From contig NZ_FNCV01000001.1 in assembly GCF_900100455.1 (NCBI RefSeq), positions 165,093 to 229,092 on the forward strand: a stretch of 64,000 bases of DNA, written 5' to 3'. The stretch comes from Roseospirillum parvum (GTDB lineage: Bacteria > Pseudomonadota > Alphaproteobacteria > Rhodospirillales > Rhodospirillaceae). The notes below the pieces were generated by a model. The model saw only the letters and a program-made list of their open reading frames with translations, searched no databases and was not told the origin of the DNA. Positions 8,706 through 25,653 of this stretch are shown here, one piece after another. Each line of letters starts with the position of its first letter. Position 1 is the stretch's first letter. Made by a program: the position numbers and the translations under genes.

Positions 8706-10417
8706 GGCTTGCCTCCTCCCTGGGCGGGGGAGGCGGTTTCGGTCGGGCGCGGGGTCAGCGTGCCCTCGGCCAGATCGAACACCCGGTCGGCGATCCTCAG
8801 CAGCGACGGCCGGGGGGTGACCAGGAAGATGGTGCAGCGTCCCTTGAGGTCGTCCAGCACCTGCCGGATGTAGGCGTCGCCGGCGCTGTCGACGGCGCCG
8901 TTGGCTTCGTCGAAGAGCACGATGCGCGGCTCGTGGACCAGCGCCCGGGCGATCGCCACCCGCTGCTTGATGCCGGCCGGCAGGGCGTCGTAGGCCCCTT
9001 CGCCGACCCGCGTCTCGTAGCCCAGGGGCATGCGCGCCACCACCTCGTCCAGGCCCAGGCGGGCCGCCATGCGCTTGGCGGCGTCGGTCAGCGCCGGGTT
9101 GAACATGGAGATGTTCTCGAGCAGCGTGCCCTGGAACAACTCGCCCTCCTGGGGCAGGTAGGCGACCCGGTGCTTGAGGCTGTCCGGGGTGTACTCGCCG
9201 ACCGGACGGCCGTCGATCAGCACCGCGCCGCCGCTGGCCGGCAGGCTGCCCTGGATCAGGCCGAGCAGGGTGCTCTTGCCGGCCCCGTTGCTGGCCGCGA
9301 TGCCGATGCATTCGCCGGCGGCGGCGTCCACGTTGACCGCGCGGAAGAGGTCGGGCAGATGCTCGGCGTAGCGGAAGGAGACGTCCTTCAGGCTGACCGC
9401 GCCGGGGGCGTCGGCCGGCAGTTCCACCTGATCGGCCCGCTCCTCCACCGGCAGCTCGAAGACCCGGTCCAGGCGCTTGCGGGCCAGACTGATGGTCTGG
9501 TAGCGCGACCACATGCCAACCGCCTTCTGCAACGGTTGCAGGGTGCGCCCGGCGAGCAGGGTGCTGGCCGCCAGCCCGCCCACCGTCATCTCCTCGCCGA
9601 GCACCAGCAGGCAGCCGTAGGACGCCACCGCGACCATGGTCAACTGCGAGAAGAAGCCGCCCAGGGCCATCCCGGCGTTGCTGTTCAGGCCGACGTCGTA
9701 GTCGCCCCGGGCGCAGGCTTCCTGCAGGCGCTCGTAGCGCCTGAGCATGACCGCCTCCATGGCCATCGACTTGATGGTGTGGATGCCGGTCAGAACCTCG
9801 ATGGTGAAGTTGAGGCGCCGCTCCTGGGCGGTGTTCTGGTTCTCGATGGCCTTTTTAAGGCTCCAGGCGCCAAGCGCCGCCGAGACCACGAACAGCCCCA
9901 TGACGCCGATCGGCACCAGCACCAACTGGCCGCCGATGAGAAAGATGATGGTCAGGAAAACCAGGATGAACGGCAGGTCGAACAGGGCCAGCGCGGTCTG
10001 TCCGGCATAGAACTCCTTGACCGTCTTCAGGCTGGCCATCTGCTCGACGTGCACGCCCGAGCCGTCGCGCTCGTAGGCCATCAGCGGGGTGGCCAGCAGG
10101 CGGTTCATGGCGGCGCAGCCGGCGGCGTGCTCGAAGCGCGCCCCGACCCAGCCGGAAACGTGGGCCCGGGCGATCCTCAAGACCACCTCGAAGAGGATGA
10201 AGACGACGATGCCGAGGACCAGCAGCAGCAGGGTGCCCCGGCTTTCGTTGGGCACGATGCGGTCGTAGACCTGCAGCAGCGACAGCGGCAGGGCCAGGGC
10301 CAGGATGTTCATGAACAGGGTGGCGACCACCATGTCGACCATCGACAGGCCGAGCGGGGCGAAACTGCCGACCCGTGTTTTTCCGCTCCCCACGCGGGAC
10401 ATCGTCTGCACCGTCAC
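8702..10417 (-). CDS. Type I secretion ABC transporter, first half-transporter, with altered ATPase motifs
   Basis: The 571-residue protein has a transmembrane domain (about residues 25-320) and an ATPase domain (about 338-555) but no C39-like domain. Several ATPase motifs are changed. Walker A begins with Ala (ASNGAGKST, 375-383), the signature is LPAGI (479-483), and the H-loop histidine is Pro535 in LVTPRPSLL. The Walker B acidic pair DE (503-504) is kept. These changes suggest weak or absent hydrolysis at the site built on this subunit. That would be compensated by the next gene's more canonical Walker A, glutamate and histidine. It is the first gene of the leftward exporter operon, and an 8-bp dyad lies about 60-80 bp upstream. 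Confidence 0.88.
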   Translation of the reverse strand: MTVQTMSRVGSGKTRVGSFAPLGLSMVDMVVATLFMNILALALPLSLLQVYDRIVPNESRGTLLLLVLGIVVFILFEVVLRIARAHVSGWVGARFEHAAGCAAMNRLLATPLMAYERDGSGVHVEQMASLKTVKEFYAGQTALALFDLPFILVFLTIIFLIGGQLVLVPIGVMGLFVVSAALGAWSLKKAIENQNTAQERRLNFTIEVLTGIHTIKSMAMEAVMLRRYERLQEACARGDYDVGLNSNAGMALGGFFSQLTMVAVASYGCLLVLGEEMTVGGLAASTLLAGRTLQPLQKAVGMWSRYQTISLARKRLDRVFELPVEERADQVELPADAPGAVSLKDVSFRYAEHLPDLFRAVNVDAAAGECIGIAASNGAGKSTLLGLIQGSLPASGGAVLIDGRPVGEYTPDSLKHRVAYLPQEGELFQGTLLENISMFNPALTDAAKRMAARLGLDEVVARMPLGYETRVGEGAYDALPAGIKQRVAIARALVHEPRIVLFDEANGAVDSAGDAYIRQVLDDLKGRCTIFLVTPRPSLLRIADRVFDLAEGTLTPRPTETASPAQGGGKP

Positions 10418-10786
10418 CTCATCCGCCCCGTTCCCGGCCCGCCTTCCCCCGCGCGCCTGGCGAAGGAGTCGCCAGCATTGCCACGGTCTGGCAATGTGGC
10501 TTGATAAAACCCCGGAAATCCTAGCATTTCGTTACCGCCCCACAAGTGTCTTTTCAGCGTCGGGATGGTCCGGCCCGACGCCGCCGCCGGCACCGCGCCG
10601 CGAAAGGGGGAAGCGGCGCGGCGATGATCCGCAAGGTTGCCAAGACCGCTACGCAAAAAAATCATTTGCCGGTATATCTTCAAATCTGGCATGGCAATGC
10701 CGATCTGTGGGGCGAACGCCACGCAACGGTAACGCGACGACGCCCCCTGATCGTCGGGGGCTGTGAAGAGGTTGGAGACAGGGTCG
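10418..10786. other. Divergent intergenic region between the secretion operon and the DUF2934-glgX operon
   Basis: This 369-bp gap holds the promoters of both operons. The dyad at 10476-10496 is listed separately. A small hairpin GGCAT-GGCA-ATGCC lies near 10688-10701, just after an A-rich segment (10655-10665) and a TATATC stretch near 10673-10678 that could be a -10 element for the rightward operon. I find no clean -35 partner and no coding sequence. Confidence 0.45.
10476..10496. promoter_or_regulatory. 8-bp inverted repeat upstream of the secretion operon
   Basis: CATTGCCA and TGGCAATG are separated by 5 bp, 59-79 bp before the first ABC start codon. The symmetry extends with GCCA/TGGC arms after a one-base bulge. 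It could be a regulator site or a leader hairpin; the sequence alone does not decide. Confidence 0.45.
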
Positions 10787-11113
10787 ATGTCCGAGGACAA
10801 GAGAGAGCGGATCAGCCACCGCGCCTTCGAGCTGTGGCAGGCCGACGGGGCCGAGCACGGCCGCGACTGGGAATACTGGCTGCGCGCCGAGGCCGAGATC
10901 GACGCCGAGGATGCCGCCGCGCCCGCCAAGCCCAAGCGCAAGCGGGCGGCGCCGAAAGCCGACACCTCCGAAAGCGCGCCGGCCGGGGGCGAGGCCGCCG
11001 AACCGGCACCGGCCAAGAAGGCCACCCGCGCCAAGAGCAGCGCCAGCAAGTCCTCGGGAACCAAGTCGTCGACCGCCAAGAGCACGACGCGGACCCGCAA
11101 GACCACTACCTGA
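10787..11113 (+). CDS. DUF2934 domain protein with Lys/Ala/Ser-rich tail
   Basis: The 108-residue protein starts with a short DUF2934 domain (about residues 5-40; motif AFELWQADG...DWEYWLRAE). The rest is a low-complexity tail rich in Lys, Ala, Ser and Thr that resembles histone H1-like or DNA-binding tails. The ATG at 10787 is chosen because GGAGACAG (10772-10779) is a good ribosome-binding site; an in-frame GTG lies 24 bp upstream. It precedes glgX by 79 bp on the same strand. From general knowledge, DUF2934 genes often sit beside glycogen genes in alphaproteobacteria, but their function is not established. Confidence 0.75.
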   Translation: MSEDKRERISHRAFELWQADGAEHGRDWEYWLRAEAEIDAEDAAAPAKPKRKRAAPKADTSESAPAGGEAAEPAPAKKATRAKSSASKSSGTKSSTAKSTTRTRKTTT

Positions 11114-11192
11114 AACCCTATCAGGACCGCCGTGACGGTCGCCGGCCCGGCAGGGCCGAGCGGCGCCCGCCCGGCCGGGGAGTAAGCGGAAC

Positions 11193-13509
<2,317 letters not shown>

Positions 13510-13517
<8 letters not shown>

Positions 13518-15678
13518 GCCGCTGAAGGCCCGCATCGCCCGTCTGGCCGGCATCGAGACCGGTCATCACGACCTGCTCGGCACCTACCATCCGACCAGCC
13601 CCGAGGCGCGCGACGCCATGCTGGCCGGGATGGGCTTTCCGGTCGCCGACGCCGCCGACCGCGAGGCCGCCCGGCGCGCCCTGGAGGACGGCCCGTGGCT
13701 CGACTGGCTGCCGCCGGTGGTGGTGCTGCGCCAGGGGCGTCATCTGGAGGTGCCGCTCAGCCTGCCCGAGCGGGCCGGCCAGGACATCCTCGACTGGAAG
13801 CTGGAACTGGAAGACGGCGACCTGATCGAGGGCGTCGCCGAGGCCGAGCACCTGCACCGGGTGGCCAACCGGGCGGTCGATGGCGAGCGCCGCTTCCGCT
13901 GCCTGCTGCCGCTGACCCCCAAGCGGGCGCGGCCGCTGCCGCCGGGCTATCACCGGCTGAGCGTGCGCGGCAACCACGGCCTGGGGCGGACCACCCTGAT
14001 CCTCGCGCCGGCGGCCTGCTGGCTGCCCCCGGGGATGGCCCATGGCGGCCGCCTGTGGGGCACCAACTGCCACCTTTATGCGCTGCGCGCCGGGCCGTCG
14101 CGCGATGTCGGCATGGGCACCTTCAGCCAGTTGGCCGAGCTGGCCGCCGGGACCGCCAAACTGGGCGGCTCGGTGGTCGGGCTCAACCCGCTGCACGCGC
14201 TGTTCCCGCAGGTGCCGGACCACGCCAGCCCCTATTCGCCGTCCTCGCGGCTGTTCCTCAACCCGCTGTACATCGATCCCCGGGCGGTGCCCGAGTGGGC
14301 CGGCCTGGACGACCCCGAGGCGGCGCTCGACGCCAAGGCGGCGCGCCGGCTGGGGCGCCGGGACGAGGTCGACTATGCGGGCGTCGATGCCCTGCTGCGG
14401 CCCGCCTTCCAGGCCCTGTTCGAACGTTTCGAGGCGACCGCCGACCCGGACTCGGAGCGCCACGCGGCGTTCACCGCCTTCCTCGAGGCGGGCGGCGAGC
14501 CGCTGGCCCGCTTCGCCATCCATCAGGCCCTGGCCGAGCGCCACGGCCCCCACTGGACCAGTTGGCCGGCCGCCCTGCGCGATCCCTTCTCGGCCGAGGT
14601 GGCCCGCTTCGCCGAGGCCCACGCGCGCGAGGTGCGCCACCACGCCTGGCTGCAGTTCGAGGCCGACCGCCAACTGGCCGCCGCCGCCGAGGCCGGGCGA
14701 CGGGCCGGGCTCGATCCCGGCCTTTACCGCGATCTGGCGGTGGGGGTGGCCGGCGACGGCGCCGACGCCTGGATCGACCCCGGCCTCTATTGCCTCGACG
14801 TGCGCTTCGGGGCGCCGCCCGACGCCTTCAACCCCTACGGCCAGGACTGGGGCCTGCCGCCGCTCAACCCGCATGCCCTGAAGGCCGACGCCTACCGGCC
14901 GTTCACCGCCATGCTGAGGGCCAACATGGCCCACGCCGGGGCGATCCGCATCGACCACGCCATGTCGCTGATGCGTCTGTACTGGATCCCCGCCGGGGCC
15001 GACGGACGCAGCGGCAGCTACGTGCGCTATCCGCTGGACGACCTGATGGGCGTGCTGGCCCTGGAAAGTCACCGCCAGAAGTGTCTGGTCATCGGCGAGG
15101 ACCTGGGCACCGTGCCGGCCGGCTTCCCCGAGCGCATGGCGGCCGAGAACGTGCTGTCGTACCGGCTGTTCTACTTCCAGCGCTGGGAGAGCGGCCTGTT
15201 CCGCCGGCCCGAGCTGTACCCGGCCAAGGCCCTGGCGACCCCGGGCTCGCACGACATGTACACCATCGTCGGCCACTGGCAGGGCACCGATGTGGACCTG
15301 ACCCACCAGTTGGAGGTGGTCGCCGAAGGGGCCGAGGTCGAGGCCGACCGGGCCGAGCGGGCGGCCGACCGCCGGCGGCTGGTCGACGCCCTGGTCGACC
15401 AGAAGCTGCTGCCGGTCGATTTCCCGGTGGTGGCCGAGCTGGACGAGGCCCGCCTGGCCGACCTGATGGTCGCCATCCACGCCTTCCTGGCCCGAAGCCC
15501 GGCCCATCTGATGCTGGTCAACGTGGACGATCTGGCGCTCGAGGAGCGCCAGCTCAACCTGCCCGGCACGGTCGATGCCTATCCCAACTGGCGGCGCCGG
15601 CTGGGCAAGCCGGTCAAGGGGCTGCTCGGCTCGGACCTGGCCCAGCGGCTGGCGGCGGCGATCCGGCAGGCGCGGTAG
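13510..15678 (+). CDS. malQ: 4-alpha-glucanotransferase (amylomaltase, GH77)
   Basis: The 722-residue protein has the length of long bacterial MalQ proteins. It shows GH77 landmarks: SPYSPSSRLFLNPLYI, GAIRIDHAMSLMRLYWIP (nucleophile Asp), GEDLGTVP (acid/base Glu) and GSHDMYT (third Asp region). It transfers 4-alpha-glucan segments between maltodextrins and releases glucose. The ATG at 13510 lies inside the end of glgX, so translation is coupled. The pair would disassemble glycogen: GlgX removes branches and MalQ rearranges the short chains. The stop codon sits within an inverted repeat shared with the convergent greA end. Confidence 0.93.
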
Positions 15679-15715
15679 GGGGGCGGCGCGGCGGGTGGCC
15701 GCCCGACTCCCCTAC
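15675..15715. terminator. Inverted repeat spanning the convergent malQ and greA stop codons
   Basis: GTAGGGG at 15675-15681 pairs with CCCCTAC at 15709-15715, and inner GGCGGC/GCCGCC arms extend the stem with small internal gaps. The stops of both malQ and greA lie in the stem. There is no T-run, so it is a bidirectional terminator-like hairpin rather than a proven intrinsic terminator. Confidence 0.45.
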
Positions 15716-16185
15716 TCGAAGCGGACTTCCACCACCTCGTAGAAGCGCGAGCCGCCGGGGGCGGCCACCTCGACGCTGTCGCCCACCGACTTGCCGATCA
15801 GGGCGCGGGCCAGCGGCGCCTGGATGGACAGCTTGCCCGACTTCAGGTCGGCCTCGTGGATGCCGACGATCTGATAGGTCTTTTCCTCGTCGCTGTCCTC
15901 GTCGGCGACCACCACGGTGGCCCCGAAGCGCACCGTGTCGCCGGTCAGCTTGCGCGGGTCGATGACGTCGGCGTAGCTGATGATCTCTTCCAGCTCCTTG
16001 ATCCGCCCCTCGATGAAGCTCTGGCGTTCGCGCGCCGCGTGATACTCGGCGTTTTCCGACAGGTCGCCATGCTCGCGCGCGGTGGCGATGGCCTGGATCA
16101 CGGCCGGTCGCTCGCTGCCCTTCAGGGTGCGCAGTTCCTCTTCCAGGCGGGCCAGCCCCTGGGCTGTCATCGGGATCTTTTCCAT
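15712..16185 (-). CDS. greA: Transcription elongation factor GreA
   Basis: The 157-residue protein is full-length GreA. An N-terminal coiled coil (ends in the motif HGDLSENAEYHAAR with the acidic tip) is followed by an FKBP-like C-terminal domain (IVGIHEADLK...PLARALIGKSVGD). GreA enters the RNA polymerase secondary channel and stimulates cleavage of backtracked transcripts. The ATG at 16185 is preceded by a GAGG ribosome-binding site. It is transcribed leftward, 143 bp after the end of carB, as in several alphaproteobacteria where carAB and greA are neighbours. Confidence 0.96.
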   Translation of the reverse strand: MEKIPMTAQGLARLEEELRTLKGSERPAVIQAIATAREHGDLSENAEYHAARERQSFIEGRIKELEEIISYADVIDPRKLTGDTVRFGATVVVADEDSDEEKTYQIVGIHEADLKSGKLSIQAPLARALIGKSVGDSVEVAAPGGSRFYEVVEVRFE

Positions 16186-16252
16186 GGCCTCAAGCGTACT
16201 CCCTGGTCGGGATGGCGGGGCGGCGATGCCGCCTTGCGTGAAAACGTGTGAG

Positions 16253-16283
16253 AAAAAAACACGCCGTCTGGCCCGGGCCCGGG
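16253..16283 (-). terminator. Possible intrinsic terminator after carB
   Basis: Reading leftward after carB, the self-complementary CCCGGGCCCGGG (16272-16283) is followed 12 nt later by a run of seven T (complement of 16253-16259). The spacing between stem and T-run is longer than usual, so the call is tentative. Confidence 0.35.
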
Positions 16284-16328
16284 GGGCGGACCGTGTGACG
16301 TCCATGATCTGGCGGGAAGAGCCCTGGA

Positions 16329-19610
<3,282 letters not shown>

Positions 19611-19687
19611 GAAGGGGCTTTCGGCGGAGTCGGTCTTGGGAGGGGCTCGGCGATGGCGCGGTTGTGGCGCGGCGGCGGGGCGACCGC

Positions 19688-20863
19688 TCAGGCGGCGCGG
19701 TCGATCAGGTCGGTGAAGCGGCGGAACAGATAGTGGCTGTCCTGCGGGCCGGGGCTGGCCTCGGGATGGTACTGGACGCCGAACACCGGGCGGTCGGTCA
19801 CCTTCAGGCCCTCCAGCACGTTGTCGAACAGCGAGACGTGGGTTTCCTCCACCCCCGCCGGCAGGCTGTCGCGGGCCACCGCGAAGCCGTGGTTCATGCT
19901 GGTGATCTCGACCTTGCCGGTGGTCAGGTCCTTGACCGGGTGGTTGGCCCCGCGATGGCCCAGGGCCATCTTGAAGGTCTTGGCACCCAGCGCCAGGCCC
20001 ATCATCTGGTGGCCCAGGCAGATGCCGAACAGGGGCATGCCGTGGTCGATCAGCCGCTTGATCACCGGCACCGCGTGGCGCCCGGTGGCCGCCGGGTCGC
20101 CCGGGCCGTTGGAGAGGAACACGCCGTCCGGCTTCAGGGCCAGGATGTCCTCGGCCGCGGTGCGCGCCGGGACCACCGTCACCTTGCAGCCGGCCGAGGC
20201 GAGGCAGCGCAGGATGTTGTGCTTGGCCCCGTAATCGATGGCCACCACGTGGCGGCTGGGTGCGTCCTGCTCGCCGTAGCCCTGGCCCAGCTCCCAGCGG
20301 GTCTGGGTCCACACGTGGGTCTGCGTGCAGCTTACCGAGTCGGTCAGGTCGAGGCCTTCCAGGCCGGGGAAGGCGCGCGCCTTCTCCATCAGCGCCGGCA
20401 GGTCGAAGTTGCCGTCCGGGTCGTGGCACAGCACCGCGTTGGGGGCCCCCAGGTCGCGGATGCGCCGGGTCAGGGCCCGGGTGTCGACGCCGACCATGGC
20501 GACCAGCCCGCGCGAGATGAGCCACGCCTCCAGCCCCTGGCGGGCTCGGAAGTTGCTGGGCGCGGTGATGTCGGCCCTTAGGATGCAGCCCCGGGCGGCC
20601 GGGGTGGTCGCCTCGATGTCCTCGGGGTTGGCCCCCACGTTGCCGATGTGCGGGAAGGTGAAGGTGATGATCTGGGCGGCGTAGGAGGGGTCGGTCAACA
20701 CCTCCTGATAGCCGGTCATGGCGGTGTTGAAGACCACCTCGCCGACCGCCACCCCGGTGGCGCCGGCGCCGCGCCCGAACAGCACCTCGCCCCCCGCGGT
20801 GACCAGAACCGCCGTCGCGCCCGGAGGAGGGACGAGGGCGGCGAGGTCGGCGCTGTCGGGCAT
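19688..20863 (-). CDS. carA: Carbamoyl-phosphate synthase small subunit (glutaminase)
   Basis: The 391-residue protein has the CarA-specific N-terminal domain ([21 protein letters not shown]). The class I glutamine amidotransferase domain follows, with the nucleophile motif FGICLGHQ and the [12 protein letters not shown] His-Glu motif. It hydrolyses glutamine and passes ammonia to CarB. The ATG at 20863 has an AAGGA-type ribosome-binding site; longer upstream extensions lack one. A sigma-70-like promoter lies at 20957-20986, leaving an approximately 85-nt leader with no obvious attenuator. Confidence 0.97.
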   Translation of the reverse strand: MPDSADLAALVPPPGATAVLVTAGGEVLFGRGAGATGVAVGEVVFNTAMTGYQEVLTDPSYAAQIITFTFPHIGNVGANPEDIEATTPAARGCILRADITAPSNFRARQGLEAWLISRGLVAMVGVDTRALTRRIRDLGAPNAVLCHDPDGNFDLPALMEKARAFPGLEGLDLTDSVSCTQTHVWTQTRWELGQGYGEQDAPSRHVVAIDYGAKHNILRCLASAGCKVTVVPARTAAEDILALKPDGVFLSNGPGDPAATGRHAVPVIKRLIDHGMPLFGICLGHQMMGLALGAKTFKMALGHRGANHPVKDLTTGKVEITSMNHGFAVARDSLPAGVEETHVSLFDNVLEGLKVTDRPVFGVQYHPEASPGPQDSHYLFRRFTDLIDRAA

Positions 20864-20956
20864 GGTCGGCGAGGTCCTTGAAAAAGCGGGAGGGGGGCGC
20901 GCGGCAACCCTCCGCCGGCGCAACGGGGCACCGGACGGGGGTTGCTGGCTGCCCTG

Positions 20957-20986
20957 CTTGTATCCAGAAAGTCGGTTTCGTGTCAA
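20957..20986 (-). promoter_or_regulatory. Predicted sigma-70 promoter of carAB
   Basis: On the minus strand TTGACA (20986-20981) is a perfect -35 box, followed after 18 bp by TACAAG (20962-20957) as a weaker -10 box. It points into carA, whose ATG is about 94 bp further on. Confidence 0.55.
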
Positions 20987-21043
20987 CCCGTCCGTTGTTT
21001 GGAAAGTTCTTTATTCTCAGTGCGTTGGCGTTGATCATTCCTT

Positions 21044-21072
21044 TTGCCAACGGGCTCCGGGCGGGCTATTCT
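21044..21072 (+). promoter_or_regulatory. Predicted sigma-70 promoter of yqeY
   Basis: TTGCCA (21044-21049), 17 bp, then TATTCT (21067-21072) forms a good rightward promoter about 69 bp before yqeY. The -35 box overlaps one arm of an inverted repeat, CGTTGGC (21023-21029) and GCCAACG (21046-21052), so a regulator bound there could block it. Confidence 0.55.
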
Positions 21073-21140
21073 CTGCCCTTTCCCTACAACCGACCTGTCG
21101 CCCGGTTCGTCCGGGCCAGCATGGAATTGATCGCCAGACC

Positions 21141-21605
21141 ATGATTCGCGAGCAGCTGACCGAAGCCCTCAAGGAAGGTATGCGCAGCAAGGACCAGACC
21201 CTGCTGTCCACCGTGCGCCTGATCCTGGCGGCGCTCAAGGACCGCGACATCGCGGCCCGTGGCAAGGGCCAGCCCCAGGGCCTGTCCGACGAGGAGGTGC
21301 TGGCCATGCTGGCCGGCATGGTCAAGCAGCGCACCGAGAGCATCACTCTTTATGAACAGGGCGGGCGGCTGGAGTTGGCCGAGGCGGAGCGCCAGGAGAT
21401 CGAGGTCATCCGCCGCTTCATGCCGCGCCAGCTCAGCGCCGAGGAGGCCGGCGACGCGGTGCGCGCGGTGATCGCCGAATGCGGCGCCTCCGGCCTCAAG
21501 GACATGGGCCGGGTGATGGCGGCGCTGAAGGAGCGCTTCGCCGGCCAGGTGGACATGGCCAAGGCCAGCGCCCTGGCCAAGCGGGAGCTGGGCGGTCCGG
21601 CCTGA
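21141..21605 (+). CDS. yqeY: GatB/YqeY domain protein
   Basis: The 154-residue protein is a complete stand-alone YqeY protein. An N-terminal helical domain (MIREQLTEALKEGMRSKD) is followed by the GatB-tail-like domain (EIEVIRRFMPRQLS...DMGRVMAALK). The family resembles the tRNA-binding tail of GatB, and its exact role is uncertain. It begins the conserved yqeY-dnaG-rpoD series, 32 bp upstream of dnaG. A good sigma-70 promoter precedes it at 21044-21072. Confidence 0.93.
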   Translation: MIREQLTEALKEGMRSKDQTLLSTVRLILAALKDRDIAARGKGQPQGLSDEEVLAMLAGMVKQRTESITLYEQGGRLELAEAERQEIEVIRRFMPRQLSAEEAGDAVRAVIAECGASGLKDMGRVMAALKERFAGQVDMAKASALAKRELGGPA

Positions 21606-21637
21606 GGGGCGGCGCCGCCGTCGGCTGCCCGCGCGCC

Positions 21638-23503
21638 ATGGCCATCCCCCCCGCCTTCCTGGAAGAGTTGAAGGAGCGCACCCGGCTGTCCGAGGTGGTC
21701 GGCCGCAAGGTGCGCCTGCAATCCAAGGGGCGCGGCGAGCACCTGGGCCTGTGCCCGTTCCATAACGAGAAGACGCCCAGCTTCACGGTCTCCGACGACA
21801 AGGGTTTCTATTACTGCTTCGGCTGCGGGGCCTCGGGCTCGGTCATCGACTTCGTGATGAACACGGAAGGCCTGGCCTTCCCCGAGGCGGTGGAGAAGCT
21901 GGCCGCCGAGGTCGGCATGGCCGTCCCCACCCCGGACCCGGAGACACGGCGCCGCGAGGCCCGGCGGGCCACCCTGGTCGAGGTCATGGAGCTGGCCTGC
22001 CAGCACTTCGAGCGCCTCCTGAAGCTGCCCGAGGGGCAGGCCGGGCGCGACTATCTGACCCGGCGCGGCCTGGAGGCCGAGACCCTGGGCCGTTTCCGCC
22101 TGGGCTACGCGGGCTCGGCCAGCGGCGGGCTGAAGGCGGCCCTGGCCCGCGAGGGGGTGGACGAGGCGCTGATGCTGGAGGCCGGGCTGATCCGCCGGCC
22201 CGAGGATGGCCGCGCCCCCTATGACTACTTCCGCGACCGGGTGATCTTTCCGATCACCGACCGCCGGGGCCGGGTCATCGCCTTCGGCGGCCGGGTGCTG
22301 GATGATCGCCAGCCCAAGTACCTGAACAGCCCCGATACCCCGCTGTTCGACAAGAGCCGGGTGCTCTACGGGCTGGCCCAGGCCGGCGAGGCGATCCACC
22401 AGGCCGGCCGGGTGGTGGTGGTCGAGGGCTACATGGACGTCATCGCCCTGGCCCGCCACGGCATCCGGGAAGCGGTGGCGCCGCTCGGCACGGCGCTCAC
22501 CGAAAGCCACCTCAAGGCGTTGTGGTCGCTGGCCCCGGAGCCGATCCTTTGCTTCGACGGCGATGCCGCCGGCGGCCGCGCCGCCAGCCGCGCCGCCGAG
22601 CGCGCCGTGGCCCTGCTCGGCCCCGGGCGCTCGCTGGGCTTCGCCCTGCTGCCGGCCGGCCGCGACCCGGACGATCTGCTGGCCGCGCAAGGGGCGCCGG
22701 GCATGGAGGCGGTGCTGGCCGCCGCCCGTCCCCTGGCCGACGTGCTGTGGGACCAGTTGACCGCCGGCCAGGAGTTGACCACCCCGGAGCGACGGGCCGC
22801 CCTGGAGGCGCGCATCGAGACCCTGGTCGGGCGCATCGACGAGCGCACCGTGGCGCGCCGCTACCGCGACGATTTCCGGGGCCGTGCCTTTGCCCTGTTC
22901 CGTGGCGGCCGTGGCGGCCGGGGCGGGCGTGACGGGATCCGGGCCGGGGGGCGTGACGCGGGTCGGGCGGGTGGGCGTGACGGGTATGCCGCCGCCGGTC
23001 TGCCCGGGGTGCCGGGCAGTGGCGCGGCGCTGCCGGTGGCCGGTCTGCACCAGCGCATCCTGCTGGCCGCCGCCATCGCCCATCCGGGGCTGTTCGACCA
23101 CATCGGCGAACGGCTGGGCCTGCTGTTATGCGATGAGGTCCGCCTTGACAGCTTGCGGCGCGAGGTCGTAAAGACCCTCACCGCCCATCCGGACCTTGAC
23201 GCGGAGGGTCTGAAGGCCCACCTGTGCAGCCTTGGATATGCGCGGGAGGTCAGCTCTTTGCTCGGGTCCGCCGTCTTCACCCATGCCGCTTTCGCGCGCC
23301 CCGAGGCGTCGCCGGAGGCGGCCCGTAGCGGCTGGGACCATGTCCATGCCCTCAGCCAACAGGCGGCGTTGATGGCCGATATCCACGAGGCAGAGGTCCG
23401 ACTGGCCAACGAAATGAGCGAGGAAGCCTTGAGCGCCCTCACCGCCCTCAAGGATATGGCCCGCCGTCTGACCGGCAGCGAGGACGGCGACGGACTCTCC
23501 TGA
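21638..23503 (+). CDS. dnaG: DNA primase
   Basis: The 621-residue protein has the CHC2 zinc-ribbon (CPFHNEKTPSF...YYCFGCG, about residues 40-65). The RNA polymerase/Toprim core follows, with GRVIAFGGRVL and VVVEGYMDVIAL, then the acidic CFDGDAAGGRAA motif. A C-terminal helicase-interaction domain ends the protein. It synthesises RNA primers for replication. Between the core and C-terminal domain, at about residues 421-458, is a Gly/Arg-rich linker with repeated RGGRGG/AGGRD motifs. The ATG at 21638 is chosen because the zinc-ribbon domain begins just after it. It is followed by rpoD, an arrangement known from many bacteria. Confidence 0.96.
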   Translation: MAIPPAFLEELKERTRLSEVVGRKVRLQSKGRGEHLGLCPFHNEKTPSFTVSDDKGFYYCFGCGASGSVIDFVMNTEGLAFPEAVEKLAAEVGMAVPTPDPETRRREARRATLVEVMELACQHFERLLKLPEGQAGRDYLTRRGLEAETLGRFRLGYAGSASGGLKAALAREGVDEALMLEAGLIRRPEDGRAPYDYFRDRVIFPITDRRGRVIAFGGRVLDDRQPKYLNSPDTPLFDKSRVLYGLAQAGEAIHQAGRVVVVEGYMDVIALARHGIREAVAPLGTALTESHLKALWSLAPEPILCFDGDAAGGRAASRAAERAVALLGPGRSLGFALLPAGRDPDDLLAAQGAPGMEAVLAAARPLADVLWDQLTAGQELTTPERRAALEARIETLVGRIDERTVARRYRDDFRGRAFALFRGGRGGRGGRDGIRAGGRDAGRAGGRDGYAAAGLPGVPGSGAALPVAGLHQRILLAAAIAHPGLFDHIGERLGLLLCDEVRLDSLRREVVKTLTAHPDLDAEGLKAHLCSLGYAREVSSLLGSAVFTHAAFARPEASPEAARSGWDHVHALSQQAALMADIHEAEVRLANEMSEEALSALTALKDMARRLTGSEDGDGLS

Positions 23504-23603
23504 CACCTGGGCCCGGCCGGGTGGCGGGCCGCCCAGGCGGTCACGACGCTCCGGAACCGAAGCCTGAAACTTCTTTATTTTACTAGGGACGGCAGACAAC
23601 CCC

Positions 23604-25637
<2,034 letters not shown>

Positions 25638-25653
25638 GCCGGGGCGGGCGACC

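Noticed and set aside
4960-10417. The whole exporter as a colicin/peptide (C39-processing) exporter
   Set aside because: The C39-like domain lacks the catalytic cysteine and histidine, so leader-peptide cleavage is unlikely; RTX/VCBS substrates fit better.
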